A DNA stretch of 64,000 bases from Azolla caroliniana (Eukaryota > Polypodiophyta), in assembly GCA_043228905.1 (NCBI GenBank), contig JBHGNT010000002.1:12462001-12526000 (forward strand). Reading direction: 5' to 3'. Positions 11,653 through 22,227 of this stretch are shown piece by piece (position 1 is the stretch's first letter; each line of letters begins with the position of its first letter). A program made the position numbers and the translations under genes. A model generated the notes under the pieces. That model was not told the origin of the DNA. It did not search any database and worked only from the letters and a program-made list of their open reading frames with translations.

Positions 11653-13141
11653 GCAGCCTTCCCCCTTGTCTCCTTGCCGCCACCGTCAGTCTCTTGGGCT
11701 TACGTCGGGTCTGCTCTCGATCATCTTCTTCTCGAATTCCAACCTTCCCCTTAGTCGATCTTTCTCCCCATGTAAAGAGGGTGGCTCGTTCCACACCCTC
11801 TTCCGTGCCTAGTACCGTCGTACCTCGATTGGCCTCCGCCTTGACCACGTCCCTCTTTCCGCGCGCCCCCTTCCTATTGTGATGTTGTGCCCTCGCATGC
11901 CACCTCCGTTTCGTGACTGGGTGGCCACGCTATGTGAGCTTCTCAGAGCTTCTCCTCTTTATGCCAGGTGGTCGAGTCTTTGGCGGAAGTTGCGGGACAT
12001 CGTCCCCATTGAAACAGTTGTCCTCTTCGACCTCACCCATTTCACCTCTTCTTCTCGAATTCTTTGTCTTCCAACTCCATCCTCCTTTGCCGCCCTTCAC
12101 GTCGGGTTAAGATGTCGCGGAATCTTGCGCTTGCATGTCGGATCTCGGCGGGACCATCGGGGTCATGGACTAGGATTGGTTCCGGATGGTGTTTGGGGAA
12201 GACCGACCCGGATGGTTCCGGATGCATTCCGGAAGTGACCTAGACTCTTGAAGGAAGAGAGTGTGCGTGTACCCACGCGGCCCTCCTGCCCGTGTGTACA
12301 AGGGCCTCAAAAGAAGCTCAGGCCACGGCCCGGTTAACCACGCCCGCACACACGCACGCACACATATACACACACCGATTACAAGCAGCACACCAAACCA
12401 ACACCCAACACACACATTCGCACCTAGGCACCAGAGACCCCTAAGCTAACTCCCAAAACACATCCTTATATATATAGACATAGATATGTGTAAGTACATA
12501 GCACGTTGCAACGTCGACTAAGCTGGTTTCACCACAGAGACAAAGAGGGCGCCTACATCCCAGAACCAGTCGGGAGCTCACGGGCCCGCCAACGAGACTG
12601 GAGTCTTGTGCAAGGCACGCCTCTTCTAGAACAACAGTCTTCTGTCACCAAGCTGCCAGTCAAGGAGCACTCAGGCTCGCGTACGCGAGTGGGGATCTTG
12701 CACGAGAGAGAGAGAGAAAGCTGAGGACCGATGCCTTCGAGCACTCAGGCTCGTCACGAACAACAACAACATAGAGACAACAACCACCCTAATAGAGAAC
12801 AGAGACCTAACAAAACAAAAGACAGGGAACTCAACTCTAGCCTCACAACACAAAGCTTAGTGTATAAGACAAAACCCTAGATGAACAAAATGGAAACAAA
12901 CTCTATTATGAAGAAACCCAAAAATGGAACCGGCTAAAGGGGACCTATGGAACCTCAAAATGAGGAACCCTTTTACAAGGGATGCTCCCTTCCTTTTATA
13001 GAACAAGGAGAGGGATGCGTAACAATGTGGGATAAATCCCGTTGTACATGGGATCCTCTGTCCCGAATTAACTCCTGTTCGGCGCCATAAAGGAGCCCCT
13101 CTTATTTGCACGTATACACAAGGGTGGGTGCCCATGCCACA
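11631..13141 (-). mobile_element. Truncated LTR element F (5' LTR, leader and start of gag)
   Basis: On the minus strand an LTR-like segment (13141 to about 12537) starts TGTGGCATGGG, has a TATA box (TCTATAAAAGG, about 12990-13001) and ends beside TGGTGAAACCAGC (about 12520-12532), which looks like a primer site. A leader with a GT-rich microsatellite (12340-12380) follows. After it is a basic, gag-like open stretch starting MHPEPSGSVFPKHH at 12227 that ends in a helix-prone RREGRQRRMELEDKEFEKKR. The element stops at the telomere-type repeat and no second LTR is present. It sits in the gypsy G1 RT domain, part of which is lost. Confidence 0.5.
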
Positions 13142-13288
13142 CCCTGCCGATGTTCCCATTATTCCCTGTTTTCTCGCTAAGGCCGGGAATCTTCACGACA
13201 CCGGATGTGGTGACTGCTCTTAATGCGGTAGTTCATAAAACATCAGTCAAGTTGTCGACAACCGAACAAGACGCTTACGACTGTCTAA
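13142..13288 (+). pseudogene. gypsy G1 RT/RNase H connection
   Basis: Reads DVVTALNAVVHKTSVKLSTT then EQDAYDCL, the connection-domain signature of plant gypsy polymerases just before RNase H. The reading breaks at 13287-13288 and picks up at 20892 with KKLLTMVPILQPPDW, so the DNA between is an insertion (element 1). Confidence 0.75.
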
Positions 13289-13366
13289 TTTTGCATCGAG
13301 TTAAGAATAGATTCAACAACCTTAAGAAATGCAATATAGTGAAAGACACCTATAAATAATCCTTAC

Positions 13367-15769
13367 CATGCAAGGTTCTCGATGCCATGGCAACGAGATC
13401 TCAAAGCTTGAGCTACCGAGTACCCTTGGTCCATACTATGAAAGACAACTATTCACCACAAGGATGCGGTCGTTAGCTCAGCGAAATCCTTGACCATCTT
13501 CTCCAATTGTTTAAACCTAAACGGTTCATCGTCGTATGATGACCCAGCCATTCGAAATCCGTAAGGAATATCCGCAATCATTAGCGTATATTCCTTCTTT
13601 GGCACCTTCTGGATCAAGTCGATGACATCACCGCAAACCACATTGTAGTAAAGATCTCTTGTAATATCTTTTTTGTGGCTAAATTTTTTAAAGGAGCCAT
13701 CTTCCTCCATTTTGTACGCCTTGACTAAGCGACGATCCTTTTCTTTTCTGGCTCGTTCGAGATGTGCAAGGAAGGATGTAGGGAAATCGTGTATATCCTT
13801 AACTTCTCCTTGTTTCTTGCCTCGACACGGTTTCTAATAGAAGCAATAGGACATCAGGTATTATTATACAAGCTCTACATATGATGAAAGGGTAATAAAA
13901 AAACATGAATACTAACCCAATCCTTGAATGCAATAAAATACTCTGATAACGCCTTATACGAAGACGTTAGAGGATAATCCTCGGTCACTTGTTCCCAAGT
14001 TATACATCCAAGTTGTTTCATCATAACTTCTTGGATCTTCATGTACACCTTATGACTGTAAAATTAGAAATCAAGATTAGAACTTTGAATTACACTAGAT
14101 AGACTACAATTTCAGTATTTGAGGGACTTACTTATTGAACTCAGTGACCATTTCTTCAAGGCTTAAATCTTTCGCCACAACCCTTGACAAAACCGACACA
14201 AGAAGTTGCTCGTCCTTAATACCTTGCATCGCTCTCCATAGAGACAGCTTCATGTCATCTGCCGCTTCTTCAATTGTCAAGTCAATTTTCTTGGTGGCTT
14301 GTGACTTTAACTCTAGTTGAGGGTCAACCCTACATTTCTTTTGTCGTTGACCCTTTACCTCCTTATTCTCCCACATTGAGAAGATTTGATCTTGTAGGTC
14401 CCATACTTCTCCATCTCTAAACGCCAATTGAAACCAAGACTCATACTTTCGAAGACCATCGGACCTAACATTATCATCTACCACAATGCCGACTTCATGC
14501 AGACATTGACGTCGAAGGCCTGGATGTAACTTCACACCAAACTTTTGTTTCACATCTAAATACTCGTGGTGGAAGAACCGTATACGCTCAATGGACGACA
14601 TTTTCTGCCTATAGTCATTATCATTATTATGGTCCCATGCCAACAGCTTAGCCTCTTCGGTTGTGAGCCCAACATAAATTTTGCACTCGGCATACTTGAA
14701 GAAGAAAGTGGTTGGATGTTCTCTCACAAGTTGCCGACGTGCCTCTGCTGAATGCGACCACCAATGACAAAATAATTATATTGATCATGTTTTCTAATAT
14801 CAAAATCTTCAATGGTTTCACATTCTTCAGGATCTACCATAACAATAAAAGGCACCACAGTGGCATGAGGATTAATTTTCATTTTTTTCTTGAGATTTTG
14901 AACATGCATGCGGTGAGGCTCTCTAATCTCAAGTGGTCTTCGACCTGTTTTTTCATCAATAAGGGGCCGATGGATGTGTGTTATAGGTAAATTAAATACT
15001 TGCCCTTTCCTGACCAGCTTCCGTTGCATTAACTCTCTCCTTATTTTATTTTGCTCGGATGACAAAACACCCAAGGCCAGCTCAGCTCTTGGCGTCCCCT
15101 TATTATCCTCCTCTTCGTTTTCACTTGTTGAATCCGTATCCGACATTTTCGTTGTCTTCTTCTTTGCTGGTCTTGACTGGACTTTGGAAACCTTTTTTGT
15201 TGGCTTCAATGGGGAGGGCACTTCATCTCTTAGAGTTACATGGCCTTGTATATAAGGCCTCAAGGTAACAATAAGGTTTTGTGAGCTATCAAGTGCTTTT
15301 TTGAACACTTCTGGCCCACAAGATTCTTTTACTAAAAGGTCTTCTGAAAGGAACACTTTACGTACCCCCTTGGAGCACTCTATCATTACCAGTATGTTGG
15401 CCGAATCTGCATCTTCGTAGTCAAATCATAGAATACGGCCATACATAAATGGGGTTTCCTTTCCAAGTTGCCCCTCACCCTTCTTCTTTGCTGTATACAA
15501 TACGACTTTTTTCTTTGAGTCGACATATTGCATACACCATTCCTTGTCCGTTAGATCTCGGTCAGGAAGGTCTTCACCTCCAGTAGCGGCGACAAGTTTC
15601 TTTTGGCTAACATCACTATGTGGCTAAGATTTTGTCTCTTCGTTAAAGAGAAGCTTTTTTCCTCTCTTCATGGTCTCAGGAGCTACCTTGGTCTGGGCTT
15701 CGATTGGAGAACCTTGTATGCGAAGCTTTATTTTCTTCACCGGTCGGTCCGACAGGTTTTCAAACGACC
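13367..15769 (-). pseudogene. ParB/sulfiredoxin-like domain fused to DNA N6-adenine/N4-cytosine methyltransferase (spliced, three in-frame stops)
   Basis: Three exons are supported by GT-AG sites and consistent phase: 15769-14132, 14055-13917, 13833-13367. Exon 1 has a basic linker and then a ParB-like segment: VFNLPITHIHRPL, NPHATVVPFIVMV, YNYFVIGGRIQQR (a degenerate GGQH box), GLTTEEAKLLAWDHN. Exon 2 reads HKVYMKIQEVMMKQLGC. Exon 3 holds the methylase: VVCGDVIDLIQKVP (motif I-side strand), MIADIPYGFRMAG (13559-13590; DPPY-like motif IV as DIPYG), then IVVFHSMDQGYSVAQAL. The fold implies DNA base methylation in the nucleus, with ParB as the DNA-contacting part. Stops lie near 15635, 15430 and 13475. 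The C-terminus after ENLAW is missing. ParB-methylase fusions are known from phages and bacteria. In a spliced eukaryotic gene this looks like domestication by a transposon. Confidence 0.7.
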
Positions 15770-16210
15770 TATTTAAGAAAGTATATGCAAAAACATAAGT
15801 TAGGTAGTCACGTAGATTAAGGTTGTATATTAACATGAAGAACAGTTCCCAGGAGCAGTCCTATATTCAAAAATCTATTATAGGCAGGGCTATTCAACCT
15901 AGAAAATATATATCGTAATAAGTAAAAAGGCTTATATATTCTTTTAAATAGTAGGTATGACTTATATAGATTCCAAACCTATATTGACGAGAATTTGCTA
16001 TCGTAAAGGCAATTTGTGGATCATTTTCTACTATTTTAAGCTAAATTAGGTCATAAAACACCTATAATTAGAGCATGTTTTTTTTTAAAAGTAAGGAAAG
16101 CCAACATAAAAAGACTGATTTTGCCAGACAATTTGATAACTTTTCCATCCCAAAATTATTTGTTACCCCAAAAATACAATTTTTCTCTCTCAAAGCCTTC
16201 TTATATACAG
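15770..16210. other. Upstream region of the methyltransferase gene
   Basis: AT-rich. It probably contains a further 5' exon or the promoter: a good acceptor (AAATAG) ends at 15770, so at least one upstream exon is expected, but I could not identify it. Confidence 0.4.
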
Positions 16211-16824
16211 GAACTCGATACGGCATATCGAGTTCCTGTTTAAAACCTACACTTTAAACAGGAACTCGATACGGCGTATCGAGTTCGTATTTAAAACCTA
16301 CACTTTAAACAGGAACTCGATACGCCGTATCGAGTTCCTGTTTAAAACCTACACATTAAACAGGAACTCGATACGACGTATCGAGTTCGTGTTTAAAGTG
16401 TAGGTTTTAAACACGAACTCGATACGCCGTATCGAGTTTGTGTTTAAAGTGTAGCGTATCGAGTTTGTGTTTAAAACCTAAACTTTAAACACGAACTCGA
16501 TACGGCGTATCGAGTTCCTGTTTAAAACCTACACATTAAACAGGAACTCGATACGGCGTATCGAATTCCTGTCTAAAACCTACACTTTAAACATGAACTC
16601 GATACGACGTATTGAGTTCCTGTTTAAAACCTACACTTTAAACAGGAACTCGATACGCCGTATCGAGTTCCTGTTTAAAGTGTAGGTTTTAAACAGGAAC
16701 TCGATACGGTGTATCGAGTTCATGTATAAAAAGCAAAATTAAATTATGAACTCGATACGCCGTATCGAGTTCATGTATAAATATTTGTATTGTATACATG
16801 AACTCGATACGGCGTATCGAGTTC
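16211..16824. repeat. Phased array of 25-bp palindromes
   Basis: Twelve near-perfect palindromes plus one half-site. Each is GAACTCGATACG, one centre base, then the reverse complement. Starts are at 16211, 16262, 16313, 16364, 16415, 16494, 16545, 16595, 16646, 16697, 16748 and 16800; the half-site is near 16453. Pitch is 50-52 bp except for the one gap. The spacers are themselves inverted repeats (CTGTTTAAA ... TTTAAACAG). The array lies between the two divergent genes of element 1. Likely a multi-site binding region for a dimeric protein; candidates are the ParB-like protein or the transposase. Confidence 0.95.
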
Positions 16825-16850
16825 TTGAGAAACGAAACATATTTACAAAA

Positions 16851-17021
16851 ATGTCCACAGTGTCAGAGGCCTACCTGGAGTCCTCGCGCTCGATTCTCTT
16901 TGAAGACATGTTTGATCGTGTGGAAGTGGAGGCGGAGATCGCGCTTTCGTGCTTTGTGCTCTGTGTGCTTTGTGTGCTCTCTACGTTCTGTGTGCTCTGT
17001 ACGCTCTGTACGCTCTGGTGA
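16851..17021 (+). other. Possible first exon of the plus-strand gene
   Basis: An ATG 27 bp after the palindrome array opens MSTVSEAYLESSRSILFEDM and runs through a TGTGCTCTG-type mini-repeat (Cys/Leu-rich, 16945-17015) to a good splice donor CTCTG|GTGAGTG at 17016-17022. It could be a leader exon joined to the 17753 gene, or chance. Confidence 0.25.
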
Positions 17022-17752
17022 GTGAAATATGACGAGGTCTTCCTATTTATAGGGATTGAACACATTGGTTAAAGTAACCATAGTCACCTTAACCAAGGTT
17101 GGTAACTTTGAGGATAGTTAGTTGGTAACCATAGTCACATTAACTAGAGAAACTTATGATTGTATTAATGATTACAAAGTCAAACTACCATATTGATCAA
17201 TCTTTTATAGTCATAACAACCTACAATGACTTCAAAGGTTATGAATGAGACAATGATAGAGGTTCATGAATGTACCAATGATTGATTACTAAAACCAACA
17301 ATTTTTATGACTCTCAAATGTTGTGTATTAAAGATGTGGGCATAAATTAACCAATGATTGATAAGTCTAATATTTAAAATGGTGAGCATTAAAGAACCAA
17401 TGAGTGAGTCGTTCTATATCAAAATGGGTGCCATTAATTAGCCAATGATTTTAACATTAATCCAACATATTCATGGCTTGTTAATGATTAGTTTTATATT
17501 TTACTTGATTTAACTTTATATAGATCTAGTTTATATAATAATTGATATTTTAAGTACAATTACTTTATTAAAAATAATTTTTTGATGTATTGTATTAATA
17601 GAATATTACATAATATAGACATTCTATTGATTTGGCTTTTGTTTAGAGAGAAGTTTATGTTTAGAGAGGAGTATATGTTTAGAGAGGAGCTTATTAGTTT
17701 TTTTCTTTCCCCTAAGCCCATAACTTAGAGAGCCCTATCTAGACCTTAAGCC
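17022..17752. other. AT-rich intron or upstream region
   Basis: No frame or motif beyond short direct repeats of the type AGAGAGGAG (17640-17690). It is either the intron from the possible 16851 exon or the 5' leader of the 17753 gene. Confidence 0.4.
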
Positions 17753-20533
17753 ATGAGTGAAGATTCACCGTTCTCGATTGAAGAATATTGTTTGTCATCA
17801 GACCCATCGTTTTCTACTGAAGAGTATTGTTTGTCATCAGAGTCACCACATTCGATTGAAGAATATTGTCTGTCGACCGACTCGCCATATTCTATCGAAG
17901 AATATTGTCTGAGCTCATCTACAGGGAATGTAAATAATGACACATGTGAAGAGTTCTCTATTGAAGAATACGATATTAATAAAGATACCAAGAATGAAGG
18001 AAGTGCCCAGGAAACATTGAATAACATTGGCGATGGTCACAACAAAGAATTAGACTGTAACAAGGTTACACCAACCTCTATGCAGGAAGAGAAATCTGGG
18101 AGCCCTATGCATATTAGAAGAATCCCACGAAGAATTCGTCTAGCTAGATTTAGCTTGGTGACATCAGATAAATGGATTGGATTTGATGTCAACAAAATAT
18201 GTTGTGCCCGTGGTTGTATGTCTATGATTGGAAAATCAAAGTTGCGAGAATTAAGGCGATACTATTTTCCGATGACCGGTGATGAGCAAGACACTTACCT
18301 CGGGTCACATATGCAACTAGTATCTGACAAATGTACGGGGATCAAAGTATCATTCGAGTATTATATCTTCCATGCGCAACAGATATGTAGAGTTGCATTC
18401 AAAATTGCGTTATGTGTTAGTAACATGCGGCTACATAGAGTACAACAACGTCTACTTAGCGGGGATCAGATTCTCAATTGTAAAGAGGTTCCAAGTATGA
18501 AAGGTGCAATTGGAAGACTAGCTATTGGCTGGATGAAAACTTACTTTCAGTTAAATTGTGAAGTAATGCCCACTACAGGTAGGATGCATCTTTCTGATAA
18601 TTATACACGTCGGGAAGTTTATGATGTCTATCGATCTGATATGCTGGGCTCACGTAATAAGTCGATCACATATAGCCAATTCACAAGATTATGGAGAGCT
18701 CGGTTTTCAAATGTTATTATTCCTCGTAAAGTACGTATGGGGTATTGCTCCATTTGTGCAAATCTTAAAAGTTTGGCTAAAGGTGCAAAGACATCAATGG
18801 AAAAGGATACGAGTAAGAAGTTACTACAAGAGCATCGTGAGGCACAATCCTTAGAACGAAGGAAGGCGATGCATCATAGAGAGAAGTGTTTGAAGAGGCC
18901 CGAACAATACATGTGCTTAATGATAGATGGCATGGACCAGAAGAAGACATGCTTGCTGCATATGCGGAGGCTCCCCAAAGATGTCAATGATGAGTGCCTT
19001 GTTCAAATGCACTTGGTGGGATGCTTGGGTTATAATAGGTCTGTTCGACCTCACGTCTTCATTACTTACCCCAATGTTCACAATGACCCTAACCTAACAG
19101 TTACAGTGATTCACCGAGTTTTGATGTCTTGGGGACAACCTTTCCCCCCTGTTCTATACATTCAATTGGACAATACTGCTAGAGAGAACAAAAATTCAAC
19201 TGTATTTGGCTATCTAAGTATGTTGGTCAACCTAGAATTGTTTAGGAAAGTGAAATTCAATTTCCTTTTGGTTGGCCACACACATGACCATATAGATCAT
19301 ATGTTTAGCACATTCTCCAGACAGTTGTCTCGGCATGATGCTTTCACTTTACCTAAACTATTTGATGTCATTTGTGATGCTTATACACCACGCCCAAAAG
19401 TGTTACACTTGAAGGAGGTATATGACTTTAAGAGATATATATTAGATGGGGGTGGTGGGAATGTTAAAGTGCTTGCTCAATTAAACAATATAAGTTTCAA
19501 TCACATTTTTTTGATAAAGAAAAATGGAATAAGTGGTTCTACACTTTTGTATGCCAAACAATATTCATCTTCTACAACATGGGAACCTGAAGGTGGTTGC
19601 CAGTTATTACTTTGTATGCCGAGTACAATTGTCCATGGAGCTAAGCAAATGCCAATTGAGAAGAAAGGACAGTTGCAGAGCGACTTGGTATCAGAACAAA
19701 AACGGTCATGGCTCCAAGCCTTAGAAGAAAAAAGAAAGCATATTGAGGCCGCCAAGAAATATGCCGCACAACAAGACACGTCATGGTGGGATGTATTTTA
19801 TAGTGATCAGAAAGAAATTATAGACAATTGTGTATCTGTTGATAATTGGAATTTGGAAACGCCATTCACATGGTCGTTGCAACATGATTGCGTAAATAGA
19901 AGTCCGGAGCAACTAGTAAATGCGATTAATGACAGCTTGGTCCATCCACAACAAAGAGACATTTATGTGGGACCAAGGATGACCAAAGCAGCCGAAGCTA
20001 GATGGCAAGGAAATTTGCAAGAGCTCACCGCGGGGATGTTGATTGCAACGCCGGCTGATGAGAACTCACATGGCCACCAATTTTGGGTTGGTAAAATTCT
20101 AGAAGTGCTAATGCATGAAACAGAAAACACGATCAAGTCTATAAATGTTCATTGGTACAACACTAGAAGTGCAAATGCTTTTACAGGTAAGTATACATTG
20201 GAGATGATTGAATGCCAAACAAGAAGGGGAGGTAGGAAGAGGAAGCGAAACATTCGTAACACCTCGACCCTTGATATCTCTGATGTGGATATCATCGTGT
20301 ACGACTTCACACTTACAAAAGCCGGACGATTAAGGAAGTCAACAATAGATATAATAAAAGAAAAATTACCAGGTCTACAAGGTGGCTCGAGTCAAAGGCA
20401 AACGAGATCTGCTACATATAATCTAGAGTCAAACCATTTGGTTTATGACGAAGATAATGCACTGATTGGTACATCCGAGGATGATGATGAGGAATCGTCA
20501 TTGTATATTAGTTATAGTAGTGATTCTCCGTAA
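17753..20533 (+). CDS. DUF7869-type transposase-like protein
   Basis: An intact 926-residue frame. Residues 1-75 hold an acidic repeat, (S)IEEYCLSS(D/E)SP, about five times. A middle segment has the family's CCARGC, an aromatic helix (FEYYIFHAQQICRVAFKIAL) and a zinc-like YCSICANLKSL. The core carries acidic positions in an RNase H-like spacing: LMIDGMDQKK (D392, D395), YIQLDNTARENKN (D473) and VGHTHDHIDHMF (H509, D512, D515). The C-terminal third has basic NLS-like RRGGRKRKRN. I recognise the core as the DUF7869 family, of uncharacterised function and found in many eukaryotes. A DDE-type transposase role is inferred from the motifs and the mobile context. It is the only uninterrupted gene of element 1 and has AT-rich codons unlike the nearby LTR elements. 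Confidence 0.8.
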   Translation: MSEDSPFSIEEYCLSSDPSFSTEEYCLSSESPHSIEEYCLSTDSPYSIEEYCLSSSTGNVNNDTCEEFSIEEYDINKDTKNEGSAQETLNNIGDGHNKELDCNKVTPTSMQEEKSGSPMHIRRIPRRIRLARFSLVTSDKWIGFDVNKICCARGCMSMIGKSKLRELRRYYFPMTGDEQDTYLGSHMQLVSDKCTGIKVSFEYYIFHAQQICRVAFKIALCVSNMRLHRVQQRLLSGDQILNCKEVPSMKGAIGRLAIGWMKTYFQLNCEVMPTTGRMHLSDNYTRREVYDVYRSDMLGSRNKSITYSQFTRLWRARFSNVIIPRKVRMGYCSICANLKSLAKGAKTSMEKDTSKKLLQEHREAQSLERRKAMHHREKCLKRPEQYMCLMIDGMDQKKTCLLHMRRLPKDVNDECLVQMHLVGCLGYNRSVRPHVFITYPNVHNDPNLTVTVIHRVLMSWGQPFPPVLYIQLDNTARENKNSTVFGYLSMLVNLELFRKVKFNFLLVGHTHDHIDHMFSTFSRQLSRHDAFTLPKLFDVICDAYTPRPKVLHLKEVYDFKRYILDGGGGNVKVLAQLNNISFNHIFLIKKNGISGSTLLYAKQYSSSTTWEPEGGCQLLLCMPSTIVHGAKQMPIEKKGQLQSDLVSEQKRSWLQALEEKRKHIEAAKKYAAQQDTSWWDVFYSDQKEIIDNCVSVDNWNLETPFTWSLQHDCVNRSPEQLVNAINDSLVHPQQRDIYVGPRMTKAAEARWQGNLQELTAGMLIATPADENSHGHQFWVGKILEVLMHETENTIKSINVHWYNTRSANAFTGKYTLEMIECQTRRGGRKRKRNIRNTSTLDISDVDIIVYDFTLTKAGRLRKSTIDIIKEKLPGLQGGSSQRQTRSATYNLESNHLVYDEDNALIGTSEDDDEESSLYISYSSDSP

Positions 20534-20891
20534 AGGAGTGATCATGAATGTATATTTGGCTATTAAGTGTAACTACATTCCGCTTGTAACAAATCGAGTA
20601 ATATAAAATCATGTGTTTTGAATTCTTATGATTTCTAAAAAATTGTTTCTTATAAAATAACATTGGTTGTGAAGTTTGTGATATAAATTGAGAATGTATC
20701 TTTTGAAATTCGTCTTTTTTTAGTTACTTCTAAATCACGAAAATAGTGGATTTTTAACCTTTTTCATAGTATGTTTGAACATGTATGATACTGGTATCAA
20801 TGTGTTTTGTAAAATCATTGAAAAACCCCTAAAATTTCCCTTATCCTTCCATTTATGCGCGATCCTTCCACTTGTGAACGCGAACGTGTTA
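20534..20891. other. 3' region and right end of element 1
   Basis: AT-rich, non-coding. It contains ATCGAGTAATAT near 20596, similar to the array half-site. The right boundary is set by resumption of gypsy coding at 20892. Confidence 0.5.
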
Positions 20892-21898
20892 AAAGAAACT
20901 GCTAACCATGGTACCAATCTTGCAACCACCCGATTGGGCAAAGGACTTTCATTTTTTTGTGGATGCCTCATATATAGCTATCAAAAGTGCCTAAATGCAA
21001 TTCTTAGAGCCTAACTTGTATAAACTAGTGTATTATGCAAGTCGGAAATTGTCGATTGCCAAGTGGAACTATTCGACAACAGAAAGGGAGACTCTCAGCA
21101 TGATATACAGTGTGAACAAGTTTCGACATTACCTATTAGGTCAGAAATTTACTTTCCATGTCGATCATTCTGCTTTACTATACTTATTGTCGAAACAATC
21201 GTTAACCAGCAAGCTGGCAAGATGGACACTTCTGTTACAGGAATTTGAATTCGACAAGAGTGCAACACACAGTAGCCGACTACTTAAGTAGATTGGAGTC
21301 AGGAGAACTAAGTACAGGAGTTCGGGATGATTTTCCGGATGCACAACTGTTCCAAATTGAAGCTGAGAATTCGACAGAAGTCTATGAGGAAGTAGTTGTT
21401 GACCTATGGATTACGGAGATGGTAGTATTTCTCAGTACAGGATTGCCACTAGAGGGCATGGCACTAGACGAGCACAAAAGATTAGCAGTTCGGATTCAGA
21501 ATTTCTGTTTACTCAAGGAAACGTTGTATCATAAAGGAGCCGATGGTATATGGCGAGGCGCGGTTCGGCAATTTGAGGCGGAAGCAGAATCGACCCGGAG
21601 GCCTGAAGAAGAGTTTCACACGGACACACAACCACATCCATCCGAAGCCAAAGTTCAAGCAGAAAGGAGTTGAATTTGTTCGACATACTAAATGAGGATG
21701 TGAGTGGAAGTGACGATGACGACCCGATCGACGATGCAAAAGAGGAAGACCAGGAGTAAAGGGTGGGGTTCGACCGTGCAAGGCATTGTCCCACAGGGGT
21801 GCCATGTGTTAGCCGGTCGGCTAGCAAGGGACAAAGGTCAACAAGTCGGAGTTAGAGTCGAGGCCGAGCAGTATGAAAGGACAAATTTCAAAATGTAA
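20892..21898 (+). pseudogene. gypsy G1 RNase H and integrase N-terminus
   Basis: KKLLTMVPILQPPDW and FHFFVDASYIAIKSA (RNase H first Asp) are followed by LVYYASRKLSIAKWNYSTTE, FTFHVDHSALLYLLSKQS and ADYLSRLESGE, the classic gypsy RNase H to integrase join. The HHCC region begins (LKETLYHKGADGIWRGAVRQ, about 21500-21570). At about 21575 it switches to a C-terminal-type, Glu/Pro-rich stretch, so the integrase core is deleted. Confidence 0.85.
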
Positions 21899-22227
21899 TT
21901 TTAGCCGAGTATAAAAAATATAGTAATTCAGGTAATTTTAGCTTAGTATAAATCGTAATGACTAATCTCCATGCAACTATTCTCTTAGTGTAGAATTAGT
22001 ATTGATTAACCCATCTCTCCACCATAATCTTCTTGACAAAACATTCAGAGTTGAACGTCCGATCTATTGCGTGTGTCGGTTACAGTTGTTGGCCGTCAGT
22101 AGGTTAACAATTACAGTGTCTATGTGTGTAACAAACATTCTAGAAATACCGAAGTATCTGGTATGGAGACTAACCTCTTATTAGTTCAGCAAAGTAGACC
22201 TACTCCAATCTCCGACCATAGTCCCAT
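21899..22227 (+). other. Leader of gypsy G2 with its gag start
   Basis: AT-rich leader, then ATG at 22161 (METNLLLVQQSRPTPISDHS). The reading continues across copia B into 29745 onward (PIDRTTQRVSC). The last five bases, CCCAT, are the copia B target duplication. Confidence 0.5.

Larger units (their letters stand above)
13289..20891. mobile_element. DNA element 1: ParB-like/methyltransferase gene, palindrome array, DUF7869-type gene
   Basis: About 7.6 kb splitting one gypsy codon run (AYDCL | KKLLTMVPIL). It contains two divergent genes with a phased palindrome array between them. The flanking bases (CTAA on the left, TTAAA on the right) are compatible with a short target duplication but do not prove one. 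Convincing inverted termini were not found: the two ends share only a weak motif (CATCGAGTTAAG against GTTCGCGTTCAC). The left one resembles the array half-site. The left end cuts close to the last methyltransferase exon, so this copy may be shortened there. Confidence 0.65.

Noticed and set aside
13367-15769. Bacterial contamination for the ParB-methylase gene
   Set aside because: It has introns with GT-AG sites and lies inside a gypsy reading frame together with a eukaryotic-type gene.
16211-16824. CRISPR-like array
   Set aside because: The regular pitch resembles one, but the repeats are full palindromes, the spacers are near-identical to each other, and the surroundings are eukaryotic transposon genes.
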